Of a DNA stretch of 64,000 nucleotides, positions 12,926-25,353 are shown piece after piece. The stretch is taken from positions 31,431,026-31,495,025 of the forward strand of contig NC_060234.1 in the NCBI RefSeq assembly GCF_021155775.2, written 5' to 3'. The position numbers and the translations under genes are program-made. Position 1 is the stretch's first letter. The number at the start of each line of letters is the position of its first letter. Source of the DNA: Neodiprion pinetum (Eukaryota; Arthropoda; Insecta; Hymenoptera; Diprionidae). The notes under the pieces were generated by a model. That model searched no databases. It was not told the DNA's origin and saw nothing but the letters and a program-made list of their open reading frames with translations.

Positions 12926-15900
12926 CTTCTATCGAGTGCGGATACCAGCAAAACTTATACAAATAATGTGCTGCAGTAATTACGAGTCAAAAACTCAGAG
13001 AACACGCTGAGGCATTTCCTCAAGTAACAATCGTTTTCGCCTATACACATACGCAACGCACGCAACTGACTGTGGGTAAATTTTTCGATCCAGCGAAATT
13101 AATTATACCACGTCCGTCCAGCTGTTCGTCATTTCTGATATTTATCTCTTCCATAACGAAAGACATCTCGCAATAATTACCAAAGAGACAACATCCAGAC
13201 CGAACAAAGGCCGGCGTTGAGATATCTTACAATGCAAAGAATAAGTTCATTCAATTTCTATTACACATGTTGTGCAGCGCCTCCTCGCTTCATGTTGTAA
13301 GTTAATGATACGACGATACCTTCAATGGGCAGATGGCGTTGACGCCGCGGCAAAAACTTTCGGTTAATCACACGGTGTATAATTCCCCCCACTTTTTCCT
13401 TCAACCAGCGTTACATGTACAGTCGAATGTAGCATTATTACATGTTTCGAATGGACAGAAGATAATCACGCTGAAATATATCGTCCATGTCAGAAACTTT
13501 CCTTTGTGCATTCTTTGTGTCTAATTTTCTCTTAATTACATTGTTAAATACCGTTTCACGACGTCTCGTTAAAAAAATGAAATAAGAGATTTTCTCTCGA
13601 TCCTACAAGGTGGCTGCGAAAAAAGTAGAAGGAAAATGATTATGTGAATGGCAAACCTACTATTAGCGGGCTGATAGATCTTTGTTACATATGTCGCGGT
13701 TCCAATGGCGTCTTACAGAGCCTGTGACAGATACACAACCTCTGCAGCCGCTTCAGCCCTACGTCACAGGCTACGTAAAAACAAACGCAATAGAAACTCC
13801 GTCTCAACTTTGACTCGAACTAATGTGAATCTAACGATTGCTCGGGCCATTACGCTGTAACAATAACCGTCATTATCAACACCCCCTCCACCTGGCTGTC
13901 TATCCTTTATTCTTCTCTCGCTTCTACAGTCACGGGTTGCGTAGAAAAAGAAAGTCTTCTACTAGATATTGAGAGAATGTTACCGCCTTAGATTTCTTTG
14001 GATGAAAATTAAAGTCGCAGTTTGAAATATGGATCTAGCAAAATGATGAATCGGCTTGAGTAAATGCAGATTGAAGATGGCGGGGGAGGTTGTCTTCAGT
14101 GAAATCGAAGTACAGGTGCAGAACTTGATTCATAAAGATTAAATGAGCTGTAGGTACGGTGCGATGCCGGGGCATCGAATTGCTGCGGCATCTGTTATGC
14201 CATTACTGCGAAATGGAAGACAATCACGATGCATGCAGGGGGGATGGAAGGGGGATGCTGCTGATAACATTAATTGCAGATTCATCGAGTTAGCGGTGTT
14301 TAGTTACCTGAGGGTGCATAGCGTGATATTATGGCCAGGGAACTACGTCATGGGATACTCTCGCCAGTGATTCCCACTTTGTGCAGTGGGTCGCAAACCC
14401 CGGAATGTCACATTACTGTATTCAACTATCAACTACCCGGCACTGCTTTGGGCATTTTGGTGGGTGCAGCTAAATTGCACATGCGGATTGTACAATTTGG
14501 TCAAATTTTCCAATATTTCCAGACTCTGTGTTTTTCGTAGCCGTTGCGTCTTTTTTGGATATCACGGACGAATGTGTACAGGTAAAATGATCTCGAGTGG
14601 ACCGGTTGTAAAATAAATTTAGGGTATAAGGTTGGGACTTCCGTACGTACTGGGCCGGGTTTTGCAATTTCAAAATTTCGTCGCCACTAGGCAGCCGATA
14701 TTAACCAATTGTTGTTACAAGCTTGTCAGTGTAGGTTTAATCATAATAGCCCGAGGCTAATTGGATGGATAATTAGGGGTAAGGGTAATTACTGTCCTAC
14801 ACACTACACGTACAAGCCCTTCGAGCGTAGTGTGTCGCCTGCTAGTCAATATTGCTCTGGGTTATATCATCCTACCCACACGTTAATCCTCTCTCTCAAC
14901 TCCACATACGTCAATCGGAAATCTAATTTTCGCCTTGAAATATCGCGTCTTCCTTACACCACCATCCAATTACCTACAGGAAAGTTGAACAACTCAGGCG
15001 TAATAACGTTGTGTACATACCCAAACGGGGGAGAAGCGTATTGGATCTCTTCTGAAGGCTCAATGATAATTCTACCATCAATTATACCCAAACAACTTGT
15101 TTGTTCGTCATTAGCCGCAGCATTATTGTTCATCAGCAATTTTCGAACAAGGTATATAACATGCGGCGAAGACTCATGAAACGTAATCTCTGATGACCTA
15201 CTACAAAGAATAGAATACAGCTGTTCGCGTTACGGATAATTGTCTCAAGTATTTCTCAAATATAATGCATAAAAATTGTAACGTGAGAAACGGATCGTTT
15301 CGCTTCTCGAAAGTGACGTAACATGCACAGGTTAATATGGAACATGGTACAACCTGCAAATGAAATGAGTAACGCAACTACACTCTTTTTGTTTGCGAGG
15401 TAGATATTTTGCAACAAACTAATACGTGTAATAATCCGTTTGACGTGTAATTCTACGAACGTTTCATTTCTATTTTGTACCAAAATTGTTTTTAAATATT
15501 TGAAAGATGATTCTGATGTACATCAAAATTCGAATCGCCATTGCAAGCCATGCTTCGGTAAGCCGTGAAAAGATAACGTTACCGGACTTTCGCTGAGATT
15601 AATATGATAAGACTGGAACCTTTCAGCAGAATGATGAGGTGGGATGAGCATCCCGACATTTTTGGTCGCCTCGTGGTCAATTCGTCTTTTAAAACCAAGA
15701 ATTAATTAACGGAAGTTGTACCCTCCTTTTATGTCTTAAACTTCTTATTTACTAATTCAATAAACACGTAATCTACAACGCCCACCAATGATTGTACATT
15801 CCCACGTTTAACGCGGGATTTAATTCGTCGGTAAAACAACCGGAAGTCACAGATCACGATTATTATCCATTGATAGCAAATTCGCTGCTTGAATTCAACA

Positions 15901-16293
15901 ACGCATGAAAAATAAATCTTGAATCAAGCTAAATAATCTTGTTTCTAACGTATTTCTATATCAGGCATTTGCACTTTGAATCGCAATAGTTGACAATGAA
16001 ATTGGAATTTTTTTAGTCCGATTCACCGACAGCTAATCGATCTTTCAACAAATTTGAATATCGTTAGCATTAGTACGCTCTTTCCGTTGAACGCGCACAC
16101 CTTTACAAATTAATGAAATGAGATTGAATAACGAACAGACGGGTAGACAGGCAGACAGGAGTAACCGGCAACTGTGGGGTCATTTTACGATGGCTGTACA
16201 ATAAGTCGAATGAAAGGATCACGTATGCGCAATGCACGGATACGCGTACGTCGGGAGCATTGATCGGTATATACTTTACAATTCATGCGACCC

Positions 16294-16353
16294 ATGTCTT
16301 CTCGTAGGAAGCAAGCCGCCCCGGTCGCAACGTATTACGCAAGACGGAGGCAG
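16294..16353 (+). CDS. Candidate first coding exon of an RRKQ-motif (NuRD-recruiting) zinc-finger transcription factor
   Basis: Seen: an ATG opens 20 codons reading MSSRRKQAAPVATYYARRRQ. The last codon, CAG, abuts GTAAGG, a consensus splice donor, giving a phase 0 intron. Known: MSRRKQxxP or MPRRKQxxP peptides start the SALL, BCL11, FOG/ZFPM, ZNF423/521 and TSHZ proteins. Their Arg-Arg-Lys side chains bind RBBP4 and bring in the NuRD co-repressor; the peptide is usually alone on a tiny first coding exon before a long intron. Inferred: this is the start of such a nuclear repressor. RRKQAAP is closest by eye to the RRKQQAP of Teashirt/TSHZ, but the rest does not align well enough to name a family. 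Odd points: there is an extra Ser after Met, and C at -3 gives a weak start context. An in-frame ATG at 16285 would add Met-Arg-Pro. A cryptic acceptor (AG at 16306-16307) lies within the frame, so an internal exon from 16308 is an alternative. No zinc-finger exon is visible in the rest of the window. Confidence 0.45.
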
Positions 16354-16359
16354 GTAAGG
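16351..16359 (+). other. Consensus 5' splice donor CAG|GTAAGG
   Basis: The exon/intron junction falls between 16353 and 16354. It pairs almost fully with the U1 snRNA 5' end. It directly ends the RRKQ reading frame in phase 0. Reading through instead, the frame stops a few codons later at TGA. Confidence 0.5.
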
Positions 16360-17324
16360 ATCCGAAGAAAACGTTGAAAATCTGCAGGAAGTTAAACAAA
16401 AAGGTTATGTCGTCTCTTTACTTAGATCCCCTCGCTCCCTTACTCCCGCAGACCGATCTCTTGTCTGCATATTCTGAATCGATTAAATAATCGAATCCAG
16501 CCATCTACTCGGTGCACGTTATTTATTTTTATTTCAATGGGCATTCATTCGGGTTCATTCCTTTCATATTCAAATGGTCCATTGACACTTCAACGAATAA
16601 TACTCAATGATAAATTTGTGGGCGTATTCAAGATGAGCCGGCGGAGGCCTTGAGAGCCAACCGTATACACGAAATACATTTGAATACGAAAATGGTGAGT
16701 GAGTGTACAGGCGCATAACCCTGTCCAACAACTCCGACCCTTCACGTATCCCCTGTCGGTAGCTTCCCGACACACTGCCGAAAGTGGTCGTTGAACTTTT
16801 GAAATAATGTTCCTCCTCCCTTTTCTTTTATGTACACGGACGATCTATGGATCTGGCACGAATGTCTGGAGACTCCGGTATATGTACGTTTACTCGGGCA
16901 TACGAATGGGATGTACCTGAAACAGGTCAGAAATCCTGAGTAATCGAACCTGCTTTAAGCCCACCGATTTTCGTCCTACATTTCGGTCCGTAGATTATAA
17001 AATTTTTAAATAAATTCGAGGCCACGTAGAAGAAGCTTCGCAAGGCCCGTCAAACCTCACACGATGGTAAACTAGAGCGAAACTCTAATACGAGTATAAT
17101 TGTCGATAATAATTGTACGAAGACCGAACAATTTGACCGAAATCTTCAGAATGATCGGAATGAACCTAAAACGTTATGTTTATCGATTATCGAAAATCAT
17201 TTCTTGATTATTGACATTCGAGAACTCGGATGAGTGTAAATTGTGACGTGAAATCTGTACGAGACGATTTTTGGGCATTGAAAAAATGAAAAATAAAATT
17301 ACGGTGGATTCAAATGTAGTCAGT

Positions 17325-17375
17325 ACTCGTACGTTGTACAATACATAATCAGAGGGGGTGATTATGCATACGAGT
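17325..17375. other. Two-step inverted repeat
   Basis: CATAATCA (17344-17351) and TGATTATG (17359-17366) form an 8-bp stem around a G-rich 7-base loop. ACTCGTA (17325-17331) and TACGAGT (17369-17375) add an outer 7-bp stem, with 12 unpaired bases on the left and 2 on the right. Confidence 0.4.
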
Positions 17376-18457
17376 GAGTTTAATCCACCTGAGTGTATAC
17401 CTGCAGATCGTCTGCGTTGAACAATAATTCCCCGGGTCTATCGCAGGTCGGAAGTATTCAGAGAAACATTCGGAGGGAGTATTCGACCGAATCGTCGATT
17501 TGAATGCGAGCAGATCTAAGGCTGATCGGCACGAAGGTCTTATTTGAATATCGTCCTCCCCCCACCTTCCCTCATCCCTCATTCCTCCCACATCCCTTTC
17601 AGGACTCGCAGGTGTCCGGTAGTCCCGAAGACGTATGGGCACACATGTTTTACGGGTCCCCATACCGCCCAAACCAATAGAACGAGGATAATGCAAGCAG
17701 TAGCTGATACTCATCAAAGGGTTATGGTGTATGGGAACCCATAAATAATAACGTCAGACGCATGAGAAAACTGAGGATACGTTTCGAGGAGTCGACGTAG
17801 GCTGTACGTTTGGGTGCACGAAATCGGTATACCTAAACTCACACACATGCGGATATATACATACATAGGCAGGCTGCCGCGGCGTTGCGCGTCTAATATT
17901 TCCACCCCGGGAAACCGTCTCCTCGAATAACTAATACCTATAAATAATCTTCATTATAAGTATATCCACGTTTTTTCTCGAGCCCGATTCTGCCTGATCC
18001 CGCGGCTGTGGCGTACACGTCTGCTGCTTCTGCCGCTGATGCAGCCTCGCGAGCAGCCTTCCTCGTCGAAATTCCTCGCAAACGGTTAAACGAAAACTAA
18101 GTGGTTATTATCGGTGATTACGGATACGTCGGGTCAGCGCTGGCTTAACAAGGGACAGCCGACTAACTGCCAGCTAGTCACCGTTTGTAATGACCACATC
18201 TGATTCAAACTGCCTCTGTACGTGGTGACGTGCTAAATTGTGTCAACCGGCCTGTTCGTCGCTTCTCGAGCGACCTTTGGAAAGAATGGACTGGTATTAT
18301 TTTCAGGAGAAGTTTTTTATTCAGGAATTGGTTGAAGTTTGTCTAGGGTCGCGATGAGAGAAAAAAATAATGGCTATTGCATTTATTTTATTATAGGATC
18401 TTTTTGAGACGCGGTTCCGTGTGCAATTATTCCAAAGAATTACGCTCGTTGCATAAG

Positions 18458-18471
18458 TTTTTTTTTTTTTT
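18458..18471 (+). repeat. Poly-T tract (14 T)
   Basis: Run of 14 T, just before the G-rich stretch at 18482. Confidence 0.8.
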
Positions 18472-18481
18472 GTTTCCAAAG

Positions 18482-18499
18482 AGGGGCGGGAGGGGGTTG
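18482..18499 (+). other. G-rich run
   Basis: GGGG-C-GGG-A-GGGGG-TT-GG. It has three tracts of three or more G; a canonical quadruplex needs a fourth. Confidence 0.35.
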
Positions 18500-21426
18500 G
18501 TTTCTGCGCAGGAATACTTTTCTACACCGACCTGCGTACGATAATAATAATCAGTTTTATGAAATTACGAACTTTTAGTTGAAAGCACTTTCGAGTCGAG
18601 ACTGCGTTCCATGCCACGAGCACTGAGTGCTCATTGTACGACATTTTTAATTTCCAGGTGGATGAACCTTTAACCTTCTCAGTGGGTTTTAGAATTAAAT
18701 TACGGAATAATACCTGGTGTATTATAAGTAAGCCTTTTATTACGTAGAGAAAAACGTGCTGCCATTTTTCACTACATGCATTTCACTACTTTGCTATTTT
18801 TATTTTCTATAAAATTGAATCAATCGATCGAAAATCTTGGACGCGCGACGGACAACCGATCGTAATTCCATCATCTGCGCATCGGTGCATTCAAGCAACG
18901 AGATAAACCTCAATTCGATCCAAGCTTCCTAAGAGTCTCTTTGTTGACTGTTATTATTTAAATCGTTCCACTGCATCGATCGTATCTGCGGCATGACTTG
19001 CGCTTTTGAACCCTGGTTCCGACCTTCCATGACTTTTCTTATTTTTCAACCATTATAATTTCGTATGGCGCCAAGAGGATTTGACAAAAGTCAATTTGCC
19101 ATCCCACTTGAACCTCGGACGTGCGTTAACCACGAACCAATCAGTTGACAGCCGTGTGCTGTGTATGTGTTTACACGTCCATGGTTGGTATACACAGTGC
19201 AGGTAATTATCCGTGAGCGATTCGACTCGCGGAGATTTATCGCAGACCGGGATATTTTATCCAGCCCTAATAACAGAGTCTTATGGCGAATCGAGTGGGT
19301 TGCATTTATGAATTTGTAGAGCGGGTCGAAGGATGAAATTTTTCGATGCAGAAGGTGATCGTTTCAGGCAGGATCGGTCTGGACGATCAACTGCAGTGTC
19401 TGACACGGAAGGGGGCAAAGGTATTTCACGGGGATTTGAGCGGAAGACATTTTCACCCAATAGATAGACGAGCTCCGTGGCACGTTACACATCGTCAAAC
19501 CTTATTATAAACTCTAACTAGCTATAGACGTTCGCCGAGAGAACGTCGGTTGATGGGATTTCTAGCCGATGGTGCGGACAATCCTATTTGAGCTTCCGAA
19601 ATCACTTGCGTCATCTTATACCGCGCTTTGTTGGGTGCATCACGACGCACTGCCACATGCTAGTTCGTGAGATCGCTGCTTTCAATCTGATCGCGGTTCG
19701 TCGTTATTTGCTTCTTAATTATTGACTGGTCTTAGGGTGTTTCGTCAAGACATAGTGACAACATTTGAAAACTTCTTTACAAGCATATCATCCAGCTGCG
19801 CCTGGGTTTCTCGCAGAGTTTTATTTCAACGTTTTTCACCCATCTCAGTTGAGAGGAGCGAATATATTTGCACTCCGGTTCAAAGTCGCCTCCAGTTGAC
19901 TCCGACGGTGAAAGACGCGATGGAGTTGATATTCGATTTACTCGGGGTTCGCGAAAACAAATTAAAACCCGATCAAAGTTTATAAATTGATGTTTCAATA
20001 TTCAGAAAAAGTGGAAGCGCGTGTATTTTTTTTCTGTTTTTTCGTTTTCTGTCAGTCTACCGCGTCATCACGTTTCCCATCAACCAACTTGTCCAGGGCA
20101 ATTGCAGATTGGTGCGCGTACGCGTTACGCAGACATTCGCCTGAGTTTACAAAAAATTATCGTCTTTGTATAACCCTCGGCGGCATATATCGCTGTACCT
20201 TAATTTTCAATTCAGATCATCTTCTTTACTTCGCTCTAACTTATTCCGCGATAAAAATTCGGTGTCTGTCGATTTGAAAGGTTAATTCGAGATCCAATTT
20301 TTTATGCGAATAACTCAATCTCTGCGGTCAGAATCGAGGGATGAACCTTGGTTGATAAGACCTCGTTCGAGTGACTCGTCAAAGGGAATTTATACCTCGA
20401 ACGAGAGACAACGGGCCGTCGACGAGGCTGCGAGAGAGGCGCAAACCACGCTTCGTATAATAGCAGCTTCTCTGCGAGGTCCTTTTATTTCTGGTGATTT
20501 TTCTCGTCAGCCGGCATCAGTGTCCCGCGGGACGCCCTGGGCAGCGATCCCTCGTCTGTCCGGGATGTACGGAATTCAGAGAAATGTATTTATACATAAT
20601 AAGTAGAGGCTGGCTTTATGCTATGCAGTGTGGTTCGTTTCTTGCTGCAGTAATGAGAATATAAGTGACTTAAATTACGAGGGATGGCCAATGGCCAGAC
20701 TAGCCTTTCCCTTCTAAAATTCTCTCTATTGTCGATTACGACGAGCCACAGCCGAACACCGAAAGCCGAATTTAAATCTTAAATGTATTCAATAGTAGAG
20801 CTTGCCGCCGACACAAAATTTCATTTTAATAATATAATATTAGTTTCCCGTGGGATCTCCAGTCTGGCATGGATTTCGGGCAAACAAAAAAAAAAAATTG
20901 TATCTACTTGATCGAATGCTTGAATTCTTTTTTTTTTCATCTACTACGCCCAGCCCATTTATTTTTATCAGGAAATCCCAAACTAGACTACCCTGAACTA
21001 CGACTACGTAATTATTATAATTCGAAAATTGCAAATAAACAAACGAGCCGTCAGCTCGGAATGTTGCTTGCGAATTTCGTATTAATGGCACATCCAAATA
21101 TTCGTTGAAATGCACAAGGTGTACTCTCCCTTTCGCTCAAGGTGATTTCGTGCCACCTGAATGTTCTCGAGACTTGATCGAGCGAATGACAACCGCTGGA
21201 GCGGTCATTAAAAAATTTTTTGTCCGTATTAATATTAATAGCGGGCAGTTTTTAGCGGTGCTCGCGAATGAGATTTTGATTCGATTCGGCCCCGGGCATC
21301 AGGTACCGGCCGCTGGACCTCGAACTCCAAGTTCAGATGCAGCACGGCGTAATGGCGTTGTAATCGCCACTTCTTAGCATTCCGACCAATATAATACCCA
21401 CCCGTGTATATACGCTTGTATCTCGA

Positions 21427-21447
21427 CCATCCATCCGTCCATCCGTC
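21427..21447 (+). repeat. CCAT/CCGT tetranucleotide repeat
   Basis: Five 4-bp units alternating ATCC and GTCC. Confidence 0.65.
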
Positions 21448-24400
21448 AACTTCTGACTGTGATTATCTCCGCGTAAAGTAATTGCACGAGTCGTCGTTGT
21501 CGTATCCACGCTATCATTCTATCAAATTTGTTCGCAATTTCTTCAATCCAACTCGTAATTATAGTCAATTAAATTTACATTGTTTTTGACTCTTGTGCAT
21601 TTTTGCATTACGATAATCCAATGCCAATTCTTTCAATCGCTAGTCATCTTGCTGTAAAGAATTGTCAAAAAATAATATCTGTGGATCATGCCGGACAGCA
21701 GCACTACAAACGTACAGCACTCAGGGATAGAAAGGGCTCAAAGTGCGAAATCCTGATAGCATGAACACAGAATAAAAACTCGAAACGGTTTTTTTTTAAA
21801 TTTACGGAATTGTCCATAGCGCTCTTATCTCTAAAATGACCGTGCTGCATCGTCAGCCATGAACGGACACCACACTTGTAATTGTAGAATTCGTTTCAAC
21901 GTTGTAGTTATCTTCGGTGTCGCGCTTGCACTTCCTGAGTTTTGTGGAATGACGAAAATGCCCGGCGTCAGCGTCCCCTGAGAATCTCTCGGGAAGATGC
22001 AGTGATAGAAATGATTGAATTTCATTGTCTTCATCATCGTGTCAGACGACAAAGATACCGCGTCGCGTGTAGCGAGACATCGTGCACATCTCTGAGTGCC
22101 CGTTCTCCCTTTGATCTCTGTCAACAGCAGAATTTCTGACCCAGGATCTCGCCCGCTCACCGCATACCCATCGGTCATACTGGGAAAATGGGATTTGACG
22201 CGGATCTAGTCCGGTGAATGGCAGGTGCCCTTGGTCAGAAAAAGTATTTAAAACGCGGTAGCATTAATTGGAACCCGAAATGTCGACCCAGGGTAAATTA
22301 TACAGGGCAATATATCTTCGTTCCCGTTTGAGACCTTCCTGCGTGATACTCGACTGATGTCCAAAGGTGCTTCCTACACTCAACGGTACACGTCTTAGTC
22401 TTAGCAAATTGTACAATAACAATCCTAGTAGCTTGAAGCTACCAGCGTCGCGTTCAGTTGGTGTTGTGTACATTAGCAGAGCCTCTGAAGACAAGACAAA
22501 CGGAATATTACACAAATACACCCTTGACTAAACCCTAGCCATCTTAGCATGCAAGCGTTTCATCTTGTGGCAGATGCACCTCTGCCAGCTGGGCTCATTC
22601 GAGTTTGGACAATTTCGGGCTCTCTTGCCCCAGCGGGCTCGATTGCTCAGCCTAATTCACCCTTTCGTCTTACGTGAACTCACCTCTGAACGAGCAGTCT
22701 ACCTTCGCTCCTAACGTATCCGTATCCACGCGTTTTCCACATAAATAATCGTCCGCCGTGCAACCGAATCGATGCTGCCTGCAGTTTCAATTTCCGTTGG
22801 TGATTCTTGGTTCTCTAGTTCCGTTGAAACGCGCTTGTAGAATGCTCGCTCTATGTCCATAGAAGCAGAGATTAACGAAAACAAGTTTCTGCACGATGTC
22901 ATATCAAAGACTCATGGAGTGCATGCTAAAGCAAATTTGCATACAAGTCTGTGCTCTGCGCCTACTCCGTACAGGCACATGTCGTATTCACATTGTCTGT
23001 TTGTTATGGAGCTAAGTACTTCAACTAAGTGCCGTTTTATTTGTGTGAGAACGACCACTTTACCTCTGCGCACATCCATCCCTTACGGAAGCTCAACGGT
23101 AGGCGTACTTGAGAAATAACGATGCTTGTGATACAGGACTTTCCAACCAATCTATAACAGTAACGATTGTGATCACTGGCCGGTTTGCGATATTGATCAC
23201 TTCAACAGCTGCTTAAGATCTTTCAATTATTCCATTAATTAATTATCATCGTCCCGAGTGTGAAAATCGCGTATTCAAGTAGCCAACAGTTATTCATAGA
23301 ATTCAATTAATATTAGTTTCTCGATTGCACTAGTGCACATGCCTGTGCGCATTACACGCGCAGCAAGACTATCGAGACCGTTGTGTGTGAGAGTGTATAC
23401 CTATCACCCTTACGTACGAGTGTATGTTAATACGATCCACTGACTTGAAATCTTTTGGCATTCCGACAAGCAGACAATCAACTCATCGAGTTAGTGGTAG
23501 ATGCATTTTTATTATACATTATAGACTGGTCGACCTCTTCCTCCCCTCGTCATCCTTGTCCTTCATATCTTCTATATCCTCCGTACCCTACGTCACTCAT
23601 GGTGCCAGTTGCTAACGTGGCGTCTCGAACGTATTTCACCTAACGGGTGAACGAAATCAACTCGCATCAGCTGCCCCACCACAGGAAATATTCAAGATCG
23701 TACCCACTTTCATATTCGAACCGTACATCACGAACAATGGAAACATTCAGATTCAAATTTCCGAGTCAGTATTTTCTATCAAGTTTCACGGATAACTAAC
23801 GCGCTGATCTCATTGTCTGAAAGAATATGATATATCTCCGAATGACCCTGAGGAAAAAATTAGAACAGTGGACAGGTAGAAGGTCGTTCCGGTCGAACAA
23901 AGTGCTTGGGGACAGGCCGGAGTTTGAAATTGATTATACCGCTTATGGATGAAGCAGAAGGGATCCCCGTTGCTCGGAAGGCACCCTGTATGTAAAATCC
24001 GAGTAGGTGTTTCTGGTCGTATCAGCTATACATATAATTACCATCTGATAGACTTCGGTGTCTGTTATGAAGCTGATTTTAGACTTTTTCTTGTTGGATC
24101 GTCAAAGGCAAAGGTAAAAAGGTAAAGCATCGCGCATCGCCCGTCCTGGTAGGATGGGCCCTGTCCGACGAGGCCTCAGGCCCCCCGCTGCCTTGACCAA
24201 TCACTGCCCCGATCCGTTGCTTCGACCAAAAAATAAAAGCATGATTAGAGACCCGCGGATGATGCATTGACCGGTTTGACGGGCCGTTTCGATGGCCGAT
24301 CGAAATACAATTCTTTGTAGTTGGCGGGTGCCGGCTCTATTCGCGTTCTACTTTTACCCCATCAGGAGTCGCTGATCAGTTTACCCCCGGCATTTTATTC

Positions 24401-25265
24401 AGCAAAGCTGGATCGAAATTATTCGAATATCCGTTGGCCCAAGCGATTGCTACTCGGACAGGTAATTTCAAATTTTATTATGGGTTGAGGTGAAGGGGCA
24501 AGCGGAGTGATGTGTCCACCCGTTATAAGATGTGGATGTACTAATTATACGTGCGTCAGTTAGGAATCCACCTCGTATTAATGTCTATGAGCCTTGGGCT
24601 GTGGGAGGGTTTGGTGATGAGTGTTGGACGTTGAACGTGGATCTTGAACGAAAAAAGGGAGGGAATACGATGCAAGTGAGGCGCGATGGCCCAATATTTT
24701 GACTTGCGGTGTTGAAGCAATGCTCGATGTGGTACGTGGCTTGGAACAGGGAATAGGAACCAGATGCAAGAGTTGCTCTACAAACAAACTATCCGAAGTA
24801 GATTACGAATGATTTCCTCGACCCTTGGTATTCGGCCGAGAATCCAAGTCCAGCTGCTCCGCCTGTTAAATTTGCATTTTCGACAGGTGAGAAGGAGCAC
24901 AATGGACTTTCTTCATTATTGTTATTAATTCCTGCAGTATGCTTCTCGCGGAAAATGTTTTTTTTTTCCGCTCGTGCATCCTGGTGGCGAAACGACCATC
25001 GCACGAGATAACTACTGTGGTAAACGGGACGAGAAAAGCGTGAAATCCGATCAAACGAAGAGTGGGGACTGTACCGATGGAACGGAAATTAATGAAGAGG
25101 TCTAATTTGCTTGTTCTTTGCCCTTGGCGCGACAACGTAAACCTTTGCGCACACGGAACGCCTTCTCGGCCTCGCTCACAATACACGCGACAATGCAACC
25201 ACCGGGAAGAATATCGTCATCTCTAATCCTGCTGCACCAGCCATTGTCCGATCCTCGAGGCTTAC

Positions 25266-25353
25266 CTGTCGGTGTCCGCGTGGCCCAGGTAGACACACGT
25301 CGGATAGATCCTGTCCCCGGTAAGCCCCTCGACGATCCATCGAGCCACGGTCA
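25266..25353 (-). CDS. Weak candidate internal exon in a GC-rich island
   Basis: On the minus strand a T-rich tract ending in CGCGCAG (acceptor, AG at 25354-25355) is followed by 88 bases open in a frame reading TVARWIVEGLTGDR and onward. It ends at a consensus donor CAG|GTAAGC (25266|25265); in that frame the stop TAA lies inside the donor. The peptide looks protein-like to the eye but I cannot assign it to a family. The surrounding 25.1-25.5 kb is GC-rich, which lengthens frames on both strands and also yields a donor-like CCG|GTAAGC on the + strand near 25320. Chance is quite possible. Confidence 0.12.

Larger units (their letters stand above)
9024..16293. other. Gene-free stretch upstream of the RRKQ exon
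   Basis: If the RRKQ exon starts a gene, its promoter or 5' UTR should lie here or further left. An initiator-like TCATTT at 16180-16185 lies about 110 bases before the start codon, without a TATA box or a good downstream element. The rest is AT-rich sequence with the poly-T at 12908 and the two weak exon candidates listed separately. Confidence 0.5.
16360..25265. other. Gene-free stretch
   Basis: AT-rich runs, homopolymers near 18458, 20886 and 20930, and no frame with a recognisable motif on either strand. Confidence 0.55.

Noticed and set aside
14709..15179. 156-codon open frame
   Set aside because: It starts at TTG, lacks any domain, and overlaps a minus-strand frame in AT-balanced sequence.
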